Shown piece after piece: positions 1 through 10,222 of a stretch of DNA of 64,000 bases. The notes under the pieces were generated by a model that ran no database searches, had not been told where the DNA came from, and saw nothing but the letters and a program-made list of their open reading frames with translations. The translations under genes were made by a program, and so were the position numbers. The DNA lies in assembly GCA_030248195.1 (NCBI GenBank), contig JASAND010026514.1, forward strand, positions 1 to 64,000, in the 5' to 3' direction. Each line of letters starts with the position of its first letter. Positions within the stretch are counted from its first letter, which is position 1. This DNA comes from Trissonchulus latispiculum. Taxonomy: Eukaryota; Nematoda; Enoplea; Enoplida; Ironidae.

Positions 1-1984
1 CCATGTAGTTTTCTATTTTCTTGAAATTTTCCATCTATTTTTAATTCTCGAATTACGGTAGCAACTCTCGTTATCTCAGAAATTTTAGCAGGCGCTAAAA
101 TACTTTCGCAAGGGGATGATGTGAAAAACTAGCAATTACGGTCTGCGATTCTACAAACCTTATAACAACCGATCAATCTAATCAACTCAAACAGCAACCA
201 TTTTGCTTATATAAAAGATAGCTTAATCGCATGTCTAATCAGTGTTGGCATTGTTTATGTAACGGACGGTCGGGCTTTCGAGCCATATTTATGTATTAGC
301 TCTGCGTGATTTATTTTGGGAATAAACCGTAAGTCATTTAATAAACTCATTTGTACGCCAACATCGCCTCATGTTTGATTAGGGTAGGAAGTTAGGTTAG
401 GATTCTATTTTCGGAGTAGTTGCACCCTTAGAAGAACCTGCAACAGATTCGCCAACCAATTTCCGGTTTAGTAACCGGACAGTAAACCGGGGATTGATAC
501 ATGAGCGCAAATGTTGCGTGTTATATTGCCATTGCGTTTATCAATATAAACTGGCAGTTTAAGAATTGCAAGCCTTTAGTTTTTCTCCTCACAGTTAGTA
601 TTGGGTTTGCTTTTACTTAACACTCTTTTTACTGGAGAAGAAAACGAATGTTTTACTTTTCTATGCATTGAAATATTCAGGAATTTTTGCTGAATTATTA
701 ATGCTCTTTATGCTATTGATGTTATTATTAATGATTAACATCATGCCATATTTTATTGCTGTTGCTGTCATGTCAGCATTATTTTACGTAATTTCATCAT
801 TTAATAACGATTAATACTTATGACTACTACTGCACAGTTATTTTCAGCGAGCATCAAGTGGTAAGTGTATATGTGCTTAAGTGTTGATCTATGAAAGCTT
901 TTAAATCCAACAAGCGACTTGATCTGATAAAATGACGCAATTATGATAATGGTGAAAGCTTATCCAGTCATAAAACAAGACATGTCAACAGAAAAATCAC
1001 GAATTCAAACAATAAGGTTATTACTAAAAACTAAACTCAAACACGAACGTCAACTAAATCTCTGCTAGATATATTTGTGATAAATGATCAAAATATATTA
1101 AATTATGCATAATTTTGGGAAAAAAGGGCAAACTAAAATTTGAAAAGGTAGCAATGAAAACACTAACGGCAGTGTTGGCAAACTAATTTACGTGAGCGCA
1201 CCAGAGTGACAGTGTCTCACTATCAAAATATATGCTTGGCTAAGAGCAGTCTTTACTGCAAAGAAACAAACTGTGAAATTAAAAGCTGTGTAAAACATTC
1301 CTTTTATATAGGGCAAATTTGACTCATCGTGTTACCCCGTGCTAAGTTTAGAGCAAAGTTCGAATCCTTGGACCGCGTACCATGCGCAATGTCCCTAAGT
1401 TTGATTGAAAAACTTGTTTGATTAGAACAACATGTGTCCGAAATAAGGTATAAAACACAACCTTTTGTTTTACGTAATCGCTTTATAACACCTTGTACCT
1501 GCCGCAATTCCGCGTGGTAGGTACTTCATTACATTTAACATCGAAAAATGTTAGGTACAGGTTTGGACTCATTGGTACGGAATCGGAGTTGAATCACGGT
1601 ACAGGGTGGTGCTATGCAAATAACAAATTATTACAAATCTTTGGACGGTACCTTTCACTATGTCAACCATTTGATTGATGGGGTGCATGCTCGTAACTGT
1701 AACTAAATTCAATGCAGCTGTTCATTGTTACTAAATTAAGTAAAATTTGATTAGTCATGGGGTATGTAACAGGTTGTAACTGGAGTAAAAACAATGTGTT
1801 CGATACAGGTTGGCACTGGGTAAAACTAAGTAAAGGACAAATGCCAGGGCCCAGCTTGTACAAATAGTTTTTCTAATGGTCGTGCAAACCGAAAAGCAAT
1901 TAAAACTGGCACCGTTACTGTGACACGCTGACACGGCGCATGAATCATCAAACCCAGTATGTTAATAAATCAAATCTGAAAAAG
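1..1984. other. AT-rich flank without a recognisable gene
   Basis: No ORF here resembles a protein family. The three open frames of about 60-67 codons around 1.3-1.9 kb have no domain-like pattern and overlap each other on both strands. The stretch may contain the left end of the Polinton that follows, but I found no sequence in it that is inverted at the right side of the element (14.25-15 kb), so the boundary is not placed. Confidence 0.5.
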
Positions 1985-1987
1985 AGG

Positions 1988-2023
1988 TATATAAAGAAAC
2001 AAAATTTCTGCTCTGCATCAGTT
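1988..2023 (+). promoter_or_regulatory. TATA box and initiator upstream of the polymerase gene
   Basis: A canonical TATATAAAG lies at 1988-1996 and an initiator-like TCAGTT at 2018-2023, with the A about 32 bp after the first T of the TATA box. This is the usual RNA polymerase II core spacing. The first ATG of the polymerase ORF is at 2194, giving a leader of about 170 nt. This is inferred from spacing only. Confidence 0.55.
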
Positions 2024-2193
2024 TTCTTTCAACTTTACCAACAACGCGTTTTGATATACTACTGTTCTCCTTTTGTCATATTTCTGACTATTTGATTATC
2101 ACATTTGATTATTATCATTATTACCACTTTATTCGGATTTTATCCTGCTAATTTGCTATTCTTGAAGAAGTTGGCTGGACTCTACCGTTAGTC

Positions 2194-5100
2194 ATGATTT
2201 GTATTATTTGTGGAAAGCTGTTCACCTACAAGAGCAATCTTACTGCTCATATTAGACAGGTACATGAAGGCAGTCGTCCACACCAGTGTCCCACTTGCGG
2301 AAAACTTTTTAAGAGACGCCAAGATATGAAAAGACATTCACTGTGTCACACCGGCGTGCGCGTAGTCAATCCAGGGCTGGTTCGAAGGCGCAAAACAAAC
2401 TCTTCTGTGGTTTTCATTGAAAAGTTGACCTCCAAGTATAAGAATGTCCACTGTTTTCAACTAGAAACTACTGTGCAGTGGAATGATCTCTGGTGTTTGT
2501 ATAAAGGCGTTCGTGTTGAGCTGAAGAGGTGTATTGAAAGGGTTTTGGAATCTTTACACTGTATCAAATTTGACCTCATTCTAAAGATAACCTTCGAGAA
2601 AGCAACTGATCCAACAGAAACAATTACATGCTATTTTCATAGTACTGTACAACGGCTGTGTAGTCGAAACAGTATCGCTGCAGCAATACTGGACTCCTTC
2701 AAATATATTAGTCAGAAGGTTGAAGAATATCTGGAAACAGGCTCTGGATGGGTTGTCAGTGTCATTGATACTTTAGACGTTCACATGACTAAATATGAAC
2801 CTGTAAAAGGAAAAACTTATATTCCATTACCTCCCAATCTACAATCAAAGAAGGCTATCGTGAATATACAAAACGAAGATGAAAAGTGTTTCATGTGGTC
2901 TGTGTTGGCGGGATTACATCCTATTGAAAACAATCCTCAGCGAGTATCCCACTATGAGCGATATTGCAGCGAACTCAATTTCACAGGAATTCCATTTCCT
3001 GTGAAAATCGATGATATCCCAAAGTTTGAACGACTTAACAATATTTCGCTGAACGTCTACGGTTACGATGACTCCCTGAATATTCTCCATTTGACCGACA
3101 GAAGGGATGCGTGTCGTCACTTTACTTTACTTTTGCTGAAGAATCAGCACTACTGTCTAGTGAAGGATCCTGAAAAATTTTTCAACACAGAGCGAAGTCA
3201 TACGTCGAAACTTTTCCAGTGCCACCTTTGTCTCTGTCTGTTTTATTCCGAATCAAGACGAAATGATCACATGGAACGTTGCCGTAACCCTGATCTGGAC
3301 GTAGTCGAGATGCCAACGGCGGATGAAAAATGGTTGAAATTTTCCAATTTTCACAAGATGCAGCGTCAACCTTACTTGATCTACGCAGACTTTGAATGTA
3401 TTCTTGAAAAACTGAATACTTGTCTTCCCGATCCATCAACATCGTCTACGACATCTCTCCACGTACATACTCCGTGTGGATTTGGAATGGCTGAAATATT
3501 TGGTTGTTGTCACGACAAGCAGTCCCTTGGACGAACATACACCGTTAGATCGGCAAAACCCGTGGAAGAATTCTTACAGATGGCTATAAAATGGGGAGTA
3601 GAATACCAGGAAAAGCTGAACAAACCAAATTGGCAGTCTGCAACAACCGCAGATCAAATTCACTTTTTCTGTACAAGATCATGTGCCATATGCAAGAAAG
3701 ATTTGGGAGAAGATAGAGTTTGGGATCACTGTCACTTGTGTGGACAATACAGAGGTGCTGCACATCCAGAGTGCAATTTATCTTTTCGGCTGATGCGTAC
3801 GGTAACTGTAGTTTTCCACAATTTGCGCAGATACGACGGACATTTGCTACTGGAACAGCTGGGGACAATTGCGTCCAAAATGGGATGTGAAATCAATGTA
3901 ATCCCAAAAGGATATGATGATTACCTTACATTCTCTTTGAAGTTTAAACATTTAAATACTCGCTGGAATCTTCGTTTTATCGACAGTTTACAGTTTCTGA
4001 ATACCTCCTTGGATCAGCTGGTTAAAAGTCTATCTGATAAGGGCAGCGATAAATTTAGATACACTGCCGAATATTTCAAAGCTGACACTCCTTTGATGCT
4101 GCGAAAAGGAGTATACCCATACGAGTACATGGATTCCTGGCAAAGATTTGATGAACAGGAGCTACCTCCGATAAACAGTTTTTATTCCACTTTAACCGAT
4201 TCTTCAATTACCGAAGAAGACTATAGCCATGCTAAGATGGTATGGAAAACTTTCAATGTTAAGTCGCTGGGAGAATACCACGATCTGTATCTCATTAGTG
4301 ACGTGTTGCTATTGAGCGATGTTTTCGAAAACTTTAGAAACTTTTGTATGTTAAACTATCAGTTAGATCCTGCCCAGTATTATACTGCGCCGTCATTTTC
4401 ATGGGATGCTGCGCTAAAGTTCACCGACGTCAAATTAGAACTATTTACTGACCCAGACATGTATACGTTTATGGAAAATGGAATTCGCGGAGGTGTATCG
4501 ACAATAACTCACCGTTATGCAAAGGCTAATAATCCTCTATTGAACGATTATGACCCATCCAAACCTCCCAGCTATATTATCTACTTAGACGCCAATAATC
4601 TTTATGGCTGGACAATGACACAGAAGTTACCCGTTGGAAACTTTCGATGGATGACGGACAAGGAGATCCAGTCGTTTAATGCACTGAACATTTCTGACAG
4701 CGATTCAGAGGGATACATTTTGGAAGTTGATCTAGATTATCCAGATGAACTACACGACACTCATAACGACTATCCAGTCGCTGCTGAGAAACTTGAAATC
4801 ACTGACGAGATGCTATCCCCGTATTGTGTCCAACTCAAAGATCAGATAAAAGTGTGCAGTGTCAACTCTCGAAAATTGGTACCTAATCTCTTCAATAAGA
4901 AACTATATACCGTACATTACCGTAATCTCAAGTTATATTTGGATTTGGGACTAAAATTGAAAAAGCTTCATCGGGTGTTGGCGTTTACTCAGGAGTCATG
5001 GTTGGCACCTTATATCATGTTCAATGCAGAAATGCGAAAAAAGGCTACGAGTGCGTTTGAGAAAGATTTGTTCAGGCTGTTCAATAACAGTGTGTTCGGG

Positions 5101-5858
5101 AAAACGATGGAAAAACGTTCGGAACTACATAGACATAAAACTTGTTTGTTCCGAAGACAAACTACTAAAGCTAACCTGTAAAACTCAGTACAGAGGATTT
5201 AAGTTAGTTTCTGACTCTCTTTTTGCTGTGAAAATGCGAAGATCTGTAACTAAACTATGTAAACCTATATATGTTGGATTTACAGTATTAGACTTGTCAA
5301 AATATTTAATGTATGACTTTCACTACAATTATATAAAGGCACAATACCGTAATGAAGCAAAGTTGTTATTCACCGATACTGACAGTTTATGTTACCACAT
5401 TGTAACACAGGATATATATGAAGATATGGTGGGATGATCATTTATTTGATTTTTCTGATTATCGGAAAGGTCATTTTGCGTTTTCTGATTTTCTGAATAA
5501 AAAAGTTATGGGAAAATTTAAGGATGAAATGAGTTCTGTTCCTATTTCAGAGTTTGTGGGGCTGAGAGCAAAAATGTATAGTATTTTGGACTCTCAGGGA
5601 AAGGAGAAAAAGCGAGCAAAGGGTGTGAAGAAGTCCGTCGTTACACGTAGTATCAAACATGTAATGTACAAGTCAGTTCTGTTCGAGGGAGTGCGACTTA
5701 AACATCCAATGCAATTTATCCGCAGTGAAGGTTCTGTTGTACATACTGTATTACAAAACAAGTCAAGTTTGTCTGGTTTTGATGACAAACGATATATTCT
5801 TTTTGATGCAGAATCAACCATGGCGTATGGCCACTGTGATATTATGTCTGATTGTTGA
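2194..5858 (+). pseudogene. polB: protein-primed DNA polymerase B, two frameshifts
   Basis: Replicative polymerase of the Polinton. The first open segment (995 codons) starts with two C2H2 zinc fingers (about residues 3-53). A conserved N-terminal module follows with Cys and His around KCFMWSVLAGLHP, then a C2HC finger near residue 345. Exonuclease motif I is D399-F-E. An inserted Cys/His block of endonuclease-VII/HNH type (CAICKK...DHCHLCGQYRG...H..CN, about 496-530) comes next. Exo II (HNLRRYD), Exo III (YLISDVLLLSD), palm motif A (YLDANNLYGW, D about 799) and motif B (FNNSVFGKTM, about 965) follow. That frame ends at 5181. The sequence resumes in a second frame (5024-5437) with palm motif C FTDTDS at about 5372-5389, and in a third frame (5418-5858) for the C-terminal domain. 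The frame changes lie at an A run near 5107-5112 and near 5410-5435. All motifs are present, so decay is recent or the indels are assembly errors. Confidence 0.92.
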
Positions 5859-5887
5859 ATTAATACTGATTGTATATCTTTAGGGTT

Positions 5888-6250
5888 ATGAATGTTACGG
5901 ATGAAAATAGTCTGGGTCCATTTTCTACAATTAATAATAATGTCTTTCGTAAATCATTTGCCACTGTAACTATTCATCATCATTTATTTGTTAAACATGG
6001 TGTAGATACTGAGGACAAATTAGCGTCCAGATTTATTGAAATGGATTCCAAAGTTATGAAATTATTGGAACAATGCTGTACAGATCCTGACGAAGTCATT
6101 ATTCGCCATCCAAGAAGAACCATTATATTCCGTAAGATGTTTGATAATCCTATTGGAATCCGCGGTTATACGAAAAAACGCGTCAGCCGAGTCGTCGTCG
6201 TTTACAATCGTCAAAGACATTTGATTGTGACTGCTTTTACGACGGATTAA
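5888..6250 (+). CDS. unknown small protein following the polymerase
   Basis: 120 residues from the first ATG at 5888; the open frame extends slightly upstream without ATG. I do not recognise the family. Visible features are a His-rich stretch (TIHHHLFVKHG), an acidic middle, and a basic C-terminal part with a beta-strand-like run (RVSRVVVVYNRQ) closing with LIVTAFTTD. The last two strands have the general look of small RNase-type folds, but that is a guess with no catalytic set I can assign. It lies 30 bp after the polymerase stop on the same strand and is tail-to-tail with the TBP-like gene, their stops about 2 bp apart. Position and intact frame suggest a real element gene. Confidence 0.6.
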   Translation: MNVTDENSLGPFSTINNNVFRKSFATVTIHHHLFVKHGVDTEDKLASRFIEMDSKVMKLLEQCCTDPDEVIIRHPRRTIIFRKMFDNPIGIRGYTKKRVSRVVVVYNRQRHLIVTAFTTD

Positions 6251-6252
6251 CA

Positions 6253-6753
6253 TTATTTACGTGAAGATTGACACAGGTTTTGTACGTGATCGAATATAGA
6301 TGGAATAATGGTTTCATCAACCACACCCGTTACGAAAAACTTGCCGTTGTGGAAAAGTCTAACAGTGCCGCCGTTATCCTTCCAAGTAATCCCACTGAAA
6401 AGTTCCGGTTCGTAGTGAACAGTGTGGTTGTAGCGTCTTATTAACTTGTACAACGAATGAAGATTGACTGCGTATCCTGTTTTACCTGCGCTGACTATAT
6501 TGGTAATACGACACTGGCCAATACTACCACTGCCAAGACGTTCACCCATCATTTCGATAGACCTTCTTCCTTGGGCAACACACTTGGATCCCAAACAAAC
6601 AAATTTGCCATTAGAAAAAAGAAGAAACGTGCTCCCATTCTGCGTTAAAATGGCACCACTGAACCTTCGAGGATTGTAGACGGCGTTCTCTAACTCACAA
6701 AGAGATATCCCTTTCCTGAATTTGCCCGAAAATACTACATTGACTATTTGCAT
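6253..6753 (-). CDS. TATA-binding-protein-like protein
   Basis: 166 residues from ATG at 6753; the open frame upstream of that lacks an ATG. The protein shows the two-fold pseudo-repeat of the TBP core. Repeat 1 has IVNVVFSGK at its start, then YNPRRFSGAIL and LLFSNGKFVCLGSK. Repeat 2 has ITNIVSAGK, then YEPELFSGITW and VRLFHNGKFFVTG. These match the family's conserved YNP.RF/YEPELFPG and IF.SGK.V.TG.K signatures, and the order and spacing are right. The phenylalanines that intercalate into the TATA minor groove in TBP have aromatic counterparts here (RRF, KFVCL, ELF, KFFVT). Length is close to a bare TBP core without an N-terminal extension. Inference: it could direct transcription of element genes or interfere with host promoters; the element's own polymerase gene has a TATA box. 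It overlaps the end of the protease ORF by 59 bp. Homology is judged by eye but is strong. Confidence 0.85.
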   Translation of the reverse strand: MQIVNVVFSGKFRKGISLCELENAVYNPRRFSGAILTQNGSTFLLFSNGKFVCLGSKCVAQGRRSIEMMGERLGSGSIGQCRITNIVSAGKTGYAVNLHSLYKLIRRYNHTVHYEPELFSGITWKDNGGTVRLFHNGKFFVTGVVDETIIPSIFDHVQNLCQSSRK

Positions 6754-7234
6754 CTTTACGACACCGACAATATTGACAATATTGTGTAAGTAACTGTTGC
6801 TGTGATGAAGGTCTGAATAAATAGTAAACAAAGTTCTTAACTATGGTATCGTTTTTATCGCCTCGCTTCCTTAAATAGTCTATTATTGATTCGAAGCTAT
6901 AGCCACGTGATCTTTTATTCAAAAAATATATACAAAATTCACCACAAACATTAGTATCAAAGTCTTGCAAACAGTATTTGTTTACTTTTTCCGGTTTATA
7001 CCGCATACAGGCCTCTATAGGCTCAAGTCCATAACTATCAAAGTACTCCACATAAGTGTCAAAATACATAGCAAGCCAGTGCTCTCCAGACTTTGTCGAT
7101 GGATCCGTATTAAGTATAAAACACGCCGGTCTGCGTTGCACCGTTGGTAGCTGATCACTAGGGAATACACCCAGAAAGACTTTACGCAGGTATGGATCAG
7201 CGTTGGCGACTCGACTTAAGTCTAAACTATTCAT
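6695..7234 (-). CDS. adenain-like cysteine protease
   Basis: Maturation protease of the virion-like particle, related to adenovirus protease and Ulp1-type C5/C48 peptidases. The likely catalytic residues are H52 in GEHWLAMYFD, D66 in VEYFDSYG, Q90, and C97 in NVCGEFCIYF; the Gln-to-Cys spacing of seven matches the adenovirus enzyme. The conserved core ends near residue 142 (VYYLFRPS). The last about 35 residues are Cys/Gln-rich, lie over the start of the TBP-like gene and may be a read-on tail. The ATG at 7234 overlaps the stop of the upstream ORF by 8 nt. Expected substrates are the capsid and pVI/pX-like proteins encoded next to it. Confidence 0.9.
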   Translation of the reverse strand: MNSLDLSRVANADPYLRKVFLGVFPSDQLPTVQRRPACFILNTDPSTKSGEHWLAMYFDTYVEYFDSYGLEPIEACMRYKPEKVNKYCLQDFDTNVCGEFCIYFLNKRSRGYSFESIIDYLRKRGDKNDTIVKNFVYYLFRPSSQQQLLTQYCQYCRCRKDANSQCSIFGQIQERDISL

Positions 7235-7646
7235 AGTAACCTTCTAGTGCCCATCTGACGAGTTCCATATGACTGTTTTTATTAATTTTGAGATCTGTCA
7301 TTTTATAGTGAAGGTATACTAATTTTCGATTGGCATCGTAGCAAAATTCCCAGCAGTGGTCCCACTCAACGTAGGTACAACCTGGTTGTGTCCATCGTTG
7401 TATCCCTTCCACGCAGAGGTGTAGATTACATCGTGCTAATCTTTTATACAAGTAGTCTCCATTTTCTATCGTAGCATTTTTATTTCCTAATTGAAGTATC
7501 AAAGTTTTCATAGCCCCATTATCGTCAACGACGGTTACATTTAGATTCTCTTCCTGGTAGTATAACTGTTCCGTGGAGACGGTTACAGCAAGTAAAAGTA
7601 GTCCTAGCATTTTGAGCACATAATTAAGGTAACCTGGATATAACAT
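7227..7646 (-). CDS. small secreted or membrane-anchored Cys-containing protein
   Basis: 139 residues. A hydrophobic N-terminal segment (MLGLLLLAVTVST, residues 12-24) looks like a signal peptide or anchor. It is followed by two N-glycosylation sequons (NVT, NAT) and about six cysteines in a C...C...C...C...C pattern ending in CWEFCYDANRKLVYLHY. I recognise no family. It sits between the capsid gene and the protease and overlaps the protease start by 8 nt, so it should be expressed with the late set. A second signal-bearing Cys-containing protein lies at 13.8-14.2 kb and ends with a similar C-[FY]-x-D-x-x-[KR]-x-[IL]-x-Y stretch. Both could be virion membrane or secreted proteins; this is inference. 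Confidence 0.65.
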   Translation of the reverse strand: MLYPGYLNYVLKMLGLLLLAVTVSTEQLYYQEENLNVTVVDDNGAMKTLILQLGNKNATIENGDYLYKRLARCNLHLCVEGIQRWTQPGCTYVEWDHCWEFCYDANRKLVYLHYKMTDLKINKNSHMELVRWALEGYYE

Positions 7647-7657
7647 ATTTATTAACT

Positions 7658-8998
7658 TTAAATTGAATAATCAAAAAATGGAGTCCTGTTGAAGTCGATG
7701 GAAATCAAGTTGTCAAATTCTCCATATATGATAATTTCTACTCCTTGTGAGTGATTACTAAGTGGCTCTTTCAGTTGCATATAGAGTGAAAGATCTCCTT
7801 CCCGGATAAGTTCCATTGCGCTTCCATCCACGTTATCTGCTGTTAGATTGAACACAAAAATTGTATACCCAGCAGTGAAATCTTCATACGTAATATCAAT
7901 CCCTTTATCGTTATTGGCCATGTTAATTCCTTCAAATAGGTACATGTAGGGTACACTATATTTGAAATCACTCCAGTCCATCCTCATTGGATGCTTTGGT
8001 ATGTACTCATCTCCACATTTTAGTGATAATTCACTGATTTTGCAGGTTTCAAACTTGAAGGGGTTAGCCGTAAATGATCCGTTAAACGCTTCTGAGTCAA
8101 CCATTACTAGAACAACTCGTCTGGGGAGTTGACCAGAAAAAATGGAGTTTTCCACCACAGTCTGTGAGTTTGCGGCCAGATGTCGAGTCACCATTTTTAT
8201 TCGACGTATAGGATACTTGGCTGCATGGTTGCCGCGTAGAACATTTTCTATAGCCAAACTGAGGGATTCTTGTGGCTTGATCTTCCAGACGTACCATCTT
8301 AGATCTTCCACCTTGATTTTATATTCCGTACCGTCACTCATTAAAACAAATTTGTCATCATTTCTATGAAGTTCAATCGACATCTCCGTATCGCTTAACA
8401 TATATCTGTCCTGCTTAAATAAATCACAGTGCAATGGAGCTAGCAGTTCAACTCCTTTGTTCTTGATAAATGGTTTCCCTCTCCACTTCATTGCATCAGA
8501 AGTTAAGTCGTCAAATTTCAGTGGGTTATCTTTATAAAACATTGCGATTTGTTGATGATTAGACTTAGCGTCCTGTCCATAATTTAGCAAAACTTCCAGG
8601 TACGCCTTATACGCATACAAAGGTCCAGTGTTTTCAATTTCTTTGTCACTTAGCTTCATAACTACTCGGTCAAACAAGGTTGAGCCAATCAAATTTATGG
8701 GTTCGACATCGACCTTATCATGGTCGGGAGTGTTATCAGGTTTTGTTGGATACGGCAAATTATTGCCATCTTTTGTCACAATTTTGATTTGTACATACAT
8801 GTAGTTTTTATTTAAATCCAACATAAATGAGTCTTTTGGTATGTGTATCCTGTACGGACCGCTGTCTGTTATAGGATTTTGAGGATAATATTCTGCCCAA
8901 TAGCCCTTTTCGATAGCAACTTGACTAGGTGGAAGGGAAAATAGGTCAAGTTCGCTCTTAAACCCAGGATACGATTGTGCATCCACTTGCTTAGCCAT
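7658..8998 (-). CDS. Polinton major capsid protein
   Basis: 446 residues, the expected size for the double-jelly-roll capsid protein of Polintons; animal relatives are often labelled 'F54H12.2-like' in databases. The N-terminal part is family-typical (SELDLFSLPPSQVAIEKGYW, then YPQNPI, GPYRIHIPKDSFMLDL). It continues with IGSTLFDRVVMKLS, FLMYGKDA-like LNYGQDAKSN, and near the C-terminus YTIFVFNLTADN and FDNLISIDFNRTPFFDYSI. There is no internal stop, so this is the best-preserved large gene of the element. Its ATG overlaps the end of the pVI-like gene by 8 nt. It should form hexon-like trimers of an icosahedral shell; the fold is known for the family and not shown by the sequence itself. Confidence 0.9.
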   Translation of the reverse strand: MAKQVDAQSYPGFKSELDLFSLPPSQVAIEKGYWAEYYPQNPITDSGPYRIHIPKDSFMLDLNKNYMYVQIKIVTKDGNNLPYPTKPDNTPDHDKVDVEPINLIGSTLFDRVVMKLSDKEIENTGPLYAYKAYLEVLLNYGQDAKSNHQQIAMFYKDNPLKFDDLTSDAMKWRGKPFIKNKGVELLAPLHCDLFKQDRYMLSDTEMSIELHRNDDKFVLMSDGTEYKIKVEDLRWYVWKIKPQESLSLAIENVLRGNHAAKYPIRRIKMVTRHLAANSQTVVENSIFSGQLPRRVVLVMVDSEAFNGSFTANPFKFETCKISELSLKCGDEYIPKHPMRMDWSDFKYSVPYMYLFEGINMANNDKGIDITYEDFTAGYTIFVFNLTADNVDGSAMELIREGDLSLYMQLKEPLSNHSQGVEIIIYGEFDNLISIDFNRTPFFDYSI

Positions 8999-9407
8999 GA
9001 CTGAATACGTCAGTATTAAGTTTCCGTCGTTTTTTAATTCTTTTTATGTTTTTCGGTGTTAATCTGCTGCCAAGACCTTCACCTTCTTGCTGCAAATCGT
9101 CCCCAAATTTGCTCAGAGTGCGTCCAACTGCCTGCCTACTGCGCTTTTTCAGTGATGTTTTTATGTCTTCTCCCTTATTGAGATAATCTTTAGCCACATC
9201 GCTGCCTGTTCTAAGGGCTTCCTTTCCCACATGAATGCCAACTTTTCTGACAGTTGGCCAAATTGCTCGAAACAGTCCTTTAAAAAAACTACCGATTCCT
9301 TCTCCTCTTTGGTAAGGGTGTCCTGCATACGTTGGTAGAGCACCACCTGTTTGCAATAACACGTCTTCCCAGGTTTTGACTTGCTCAGGATAGTAGACAG
9401 TTCTCAT
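8991..9407 (-). CDS. pVI-like small basic virion protein
   Basis: 138 residues, strongly basic toward the C-terminus (IKRIKKRRKLN). It contains an amphipathic stretch GIGSFFKGLFRAIWPTV near residue 37, preceded by a short N-terminal peptide containing Gly-Gly and GEG motifs, and a second GEGLGSRL near residue 110. This organisation matches the Polinton protein usually compared with adenovirus pVI. Gly-Gly-x sites may be cut by the adjacent protease. Position immediately upstream of the capsid gene, with ATG/stop overlap on both sides, supports a structural role. Function is inferred from family and position. Confidence 0.75.
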   Translation of the reverse strand: MRTVYYPEQVKTWEDVLLQTGGALPTYAGHPYQRGEGIGSFFKGLFRAIWPTVRKVGIHVGKEALRTGSDVAKDYLNKGEDIKTSLKKRSRQAVGRTLSKFGDDLQQEGEGLGSRLTPKNIKRIKKRRKLNTDVFSHG

Positions 9408-10222
9408 GGTCTCACCTTCCTAAAGTGCAACTTTGCATAAATTTTTCCGTAAGCAAAATCAACTGGCTGTCCTGCGTCATTATATATATTAATTTCGACG
9501 GAGTCAAATTCTCTTTTAAGTACAGGTACATAGTGAGGATTAAGATACTCTTTATCAGTAAATTCTCCGTGTATGCCTGTAGTATTTACAATTCGGAGCA
9601 GAAGAGCAATGGTGTTTCCTACTATTTGAGGAGCAACTAAGTCACAGTATACATACATTGAATAAAAACCAGCTTGCATATCGGGCTCTCCGCCACCAAC
9701 GATAACTTTCTCCTTCTTGTTTACATGTTTCGGTGACTCCCTTTCAATTACACCTTGAGGATTTAGATCGCCTCCTTCTCCAAACCCAAGTATATGCTGA
9801 AGTCGACTACCCAGTTTTAGATCTACAATATCAAAAGGCTTTCCTTTCTCCCTTTCGAAAATAATGTTAACTCGGTGAGTATACTGATCAAATTTAAGCG
9901 TCACACCTGGAGGTTGGCCTTCTCGATTTGTCATTGTATTTAACGTTTGATTAATAGCTTCACATAATTCTACGATTGATGTGTAATATCGCAACGGTAG
10001 GTATTTCGTTTTTGACGTACCATGAGAGAATGCTATATAGATTTCAGGACTGACTTCTTCTCTAAAAGTATTCCATGTCACAGGATACATCAGTTCTACA
10101 AGGGCTACCTCCCATTCACCGTCGAGATCGATTCGATGCGGTAGCTTCTCTCGAAAGTCGTTCAATTTATTTGTTAAATAGTCGCCAGTGTTACTAGGTA
10201 GCTGTAGGTAAAAATCCATCAT
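9404..10222 (-). CDS. minor (penton-type) capsid protein
   Basis: 272 residues with an intact frame. The N-terminus is MMDFYLQLPSNTGDY, followed by NKLNDFREKLPHRIDLDGEW and EVALVELMYPVTWNTF, a pattern seen in Polinton minor capsid proteins of single jelly-roll type. The C-terminus has FDSVEINIYNDAGQPVDF and GKIYAKLHF. The size fits the family. The start is either of two adjacent ATGs at 10222 or 10219. The stop overlaps the next ATG by 4 nt (ATGA) and its 5' end overlaps the integrase stop, so it belongs to the same transcription block as integrase and capsid genes. Confidence 0.82.
   Translation of the reverse strand: MMDFYLQLPSNTGDYLTNKLNDFREKLPHRIDLDGEWEVALVELMYPVTWNTFREEVSPEIYIAFSHGTSKTKYLPLRYYTSIVELCEAINQTLNTMTNREGQPPGVTLKFDQYTHRVNIIFEREKGKPFDIVDLKLGSRLQHILGFGEGGDLNPQGVIERESPKHVNKKEKVIVGGGEPDMQAGFYSMYVYCDLVAPQIVGNTIALLLRIVNTTGIHGEFTDKEYLNPHYVPVLKREFDSVEINIYNDAGQPVDFAYGKIYAKLHFRKVRP

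Noticed and set aside
1340..1400. B-box-like AGTTCGAATCC at 1357-1367, possible tRNA or SINE
   Set aside because: No A box at proper distance and the acceptor stem cannot be closed; the T-arm stem pairs only partly.
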